From: Methanoregula sp.
GTDB taxonomy: Archaea > Halobacteriota > Methanomicrobia > Methanomicrobiales > Methanospirillaceae
Assembly: GCA_013331015.1 (NCBI GenBank)
Contig: DUHF01000097.1
Location: 1 to 6,296 of the forward strand
Reading direction: 5' to 3'
Length of the DNA stretch: 6,296 nucleotides
Shown here: positions 6,173 through 6,296 of the stretch, piece after piece
Position numbering within the stretch: the stretch's first letter is position 1
Layout of the letters: every line of letters begins with the position of its first letter
Notes under the pieces: model-generated
The model's input: the letters and a program-made list of their open reading frames with translations, nothing else
Told to the model about the DNA's origin: nothing
The model's database searches: none
Translations under genes and position numbers: made by a program

Positions 6173-6191
6173 CGAGATGGCTGGGGACCCC

Positions 6192-6296
6192 TCACTCCCC
6201 TGTAAGATCCGCATGGCACCCTGTGGTCGCATACGGGGAGACCAGCACGTCCTCCATCGTCGTCGATGCGTTCTTCCCCACCACCTTCACCGAATA
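6192..6296 (-). CDS. C-terminal fragment of an unidentified protein (5' part outside window)
   Basis: Thirty-four codons plus a TGA stop are visible. The peptide starts YSVKVVGKNAS and ends ATTGCHADLTGE. The strong G/C preference at third codon positions, the NAS sequon, the beta-strand-like start and the same orientation as the next two genes fit the end of another surface protein. I do not recognise a family, and there is no membrane anchor at the end. The opposite strand also has an open frame here with plausible residues, so strand choice is not certain. Confidence 0.5.
   Translation of the reverse strand, partial: YSVKVVGKNASTTMEDVLVSPYATTGCHADLTGE

Larger units (their letters stand above)
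5690..6191. other. Gene-free, hairpin-rich GC spacer
   Basis: No convincing gene is seen. A plus frame from an ATG at 5754 stays open to the window end, and a minus frame of 133 codons spans 6219-5818. Both give arginine-, proline- and cysteine-rich products lacking domains, typical of chance frames in GC-rich DNA. The stretch has four good stem-loops (5768-5786, 5911-5926, 5948-5984, 5990-6036). It could be a long 3' untranslated region, a decayed gene or a structured noncoding RNA. Confidence 0.55.

Noticed and set aside
5818..6219. Minus-strand 133-codon frame
   Set aside because: It has low-complexity Arg/Pro/Ser composition, overlaps the end of the right-edge gene in another frame, and contains no domain.
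5754..6296. Plus-strand frame from ATG 5754, open to the window end (181 codons)
   Set aside because: Its product is very rich in Arg, Cys and Pro, it has no clear ribosome-binding site, and its last part is antisense to the right-edge gene. It is more likely a chance frame in GC-rich DNA, though it cannot be fully excluded without downstream sequence.
6199..6296. Plus-strand frame at the right edge ending in a VVDAFFPTTFTE-like peptide
   Set aside because: Its residues are plausible, but it has no in-frame ATG or ribosome-binding site nearby. The minus reading shares orientation with the neighbours and ends in a clean stop followed by a T-run.
1..6296. CRISPR array, insertion sequence or prophage signatures
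   Set aside because: I found no regularly spaced direct repeats, transposase or integrase motifs, terminal inverted repeats with target duplications, or phage genes.

Overview
The window looks like part of a mesophilic methanogenic archaeon of the Methanomicrobia, probably order Methanomicrobiales (Methanoculleus-like). The evidence is DUF3344 domains combined with PKD, NosD-type beta-helix and CARDB modules in Sec-secreted proteins, dense N-glycosylation sequons, AT-rich TATA-type promoters in an otherwise GC-rich sequence, and GGAG ribosome-binding sites. The genus is inference; no rRNA or core gene is present.

All three genes I can support lie on the minus strand and are read right to left. 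At the right edge (6296-6192) is the last 34 codons of an unidentified gene. A gene-free, hairpin-rich stretch follows (about 6191-5690), then an AT-rich promoter tract (about 5690-5595). Next is a complete secreted DUF3344 protein of 316 residues (5531-4581), whose leader holds two mutually exclusive hairpins. A second gene-free stretch (about 4580-4041) contains strong stem-loops, two of them just 3' of the DUF3344 gene. A second AT-rich promoter tract (about 4040-3972) then serves the main gene. This is a giant mosaic surface protein that starts at 3864 and is still open at base 1, giving 1288 codons without a stop.

The giant protein reads: signal peptide, right-handed beta-helix, PKD, CARDB, DUF3344, PKD, a jelly-roll-like module, Big_2-type Ig fold, PKD, and the start of a second CARDB-like domain. 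It and its neighbour share the DUF3344 family, so the locus is best read as a cluster of cell-surface or secreted adhesion/envelope proteins. The spacers exceed 600 bp and the two complete 5' ends have their own TATA elements, so the genes are probably transcribed separately. I see no mobile element, CRISPR array, tRNA or rRNA. I do not see a clearly new molecular system. The most checkable oddities are the alternative leader hairpins, the hairpin-rich spacers, the patchwork base composition inside the giant gene and its near-identical PKD copies.
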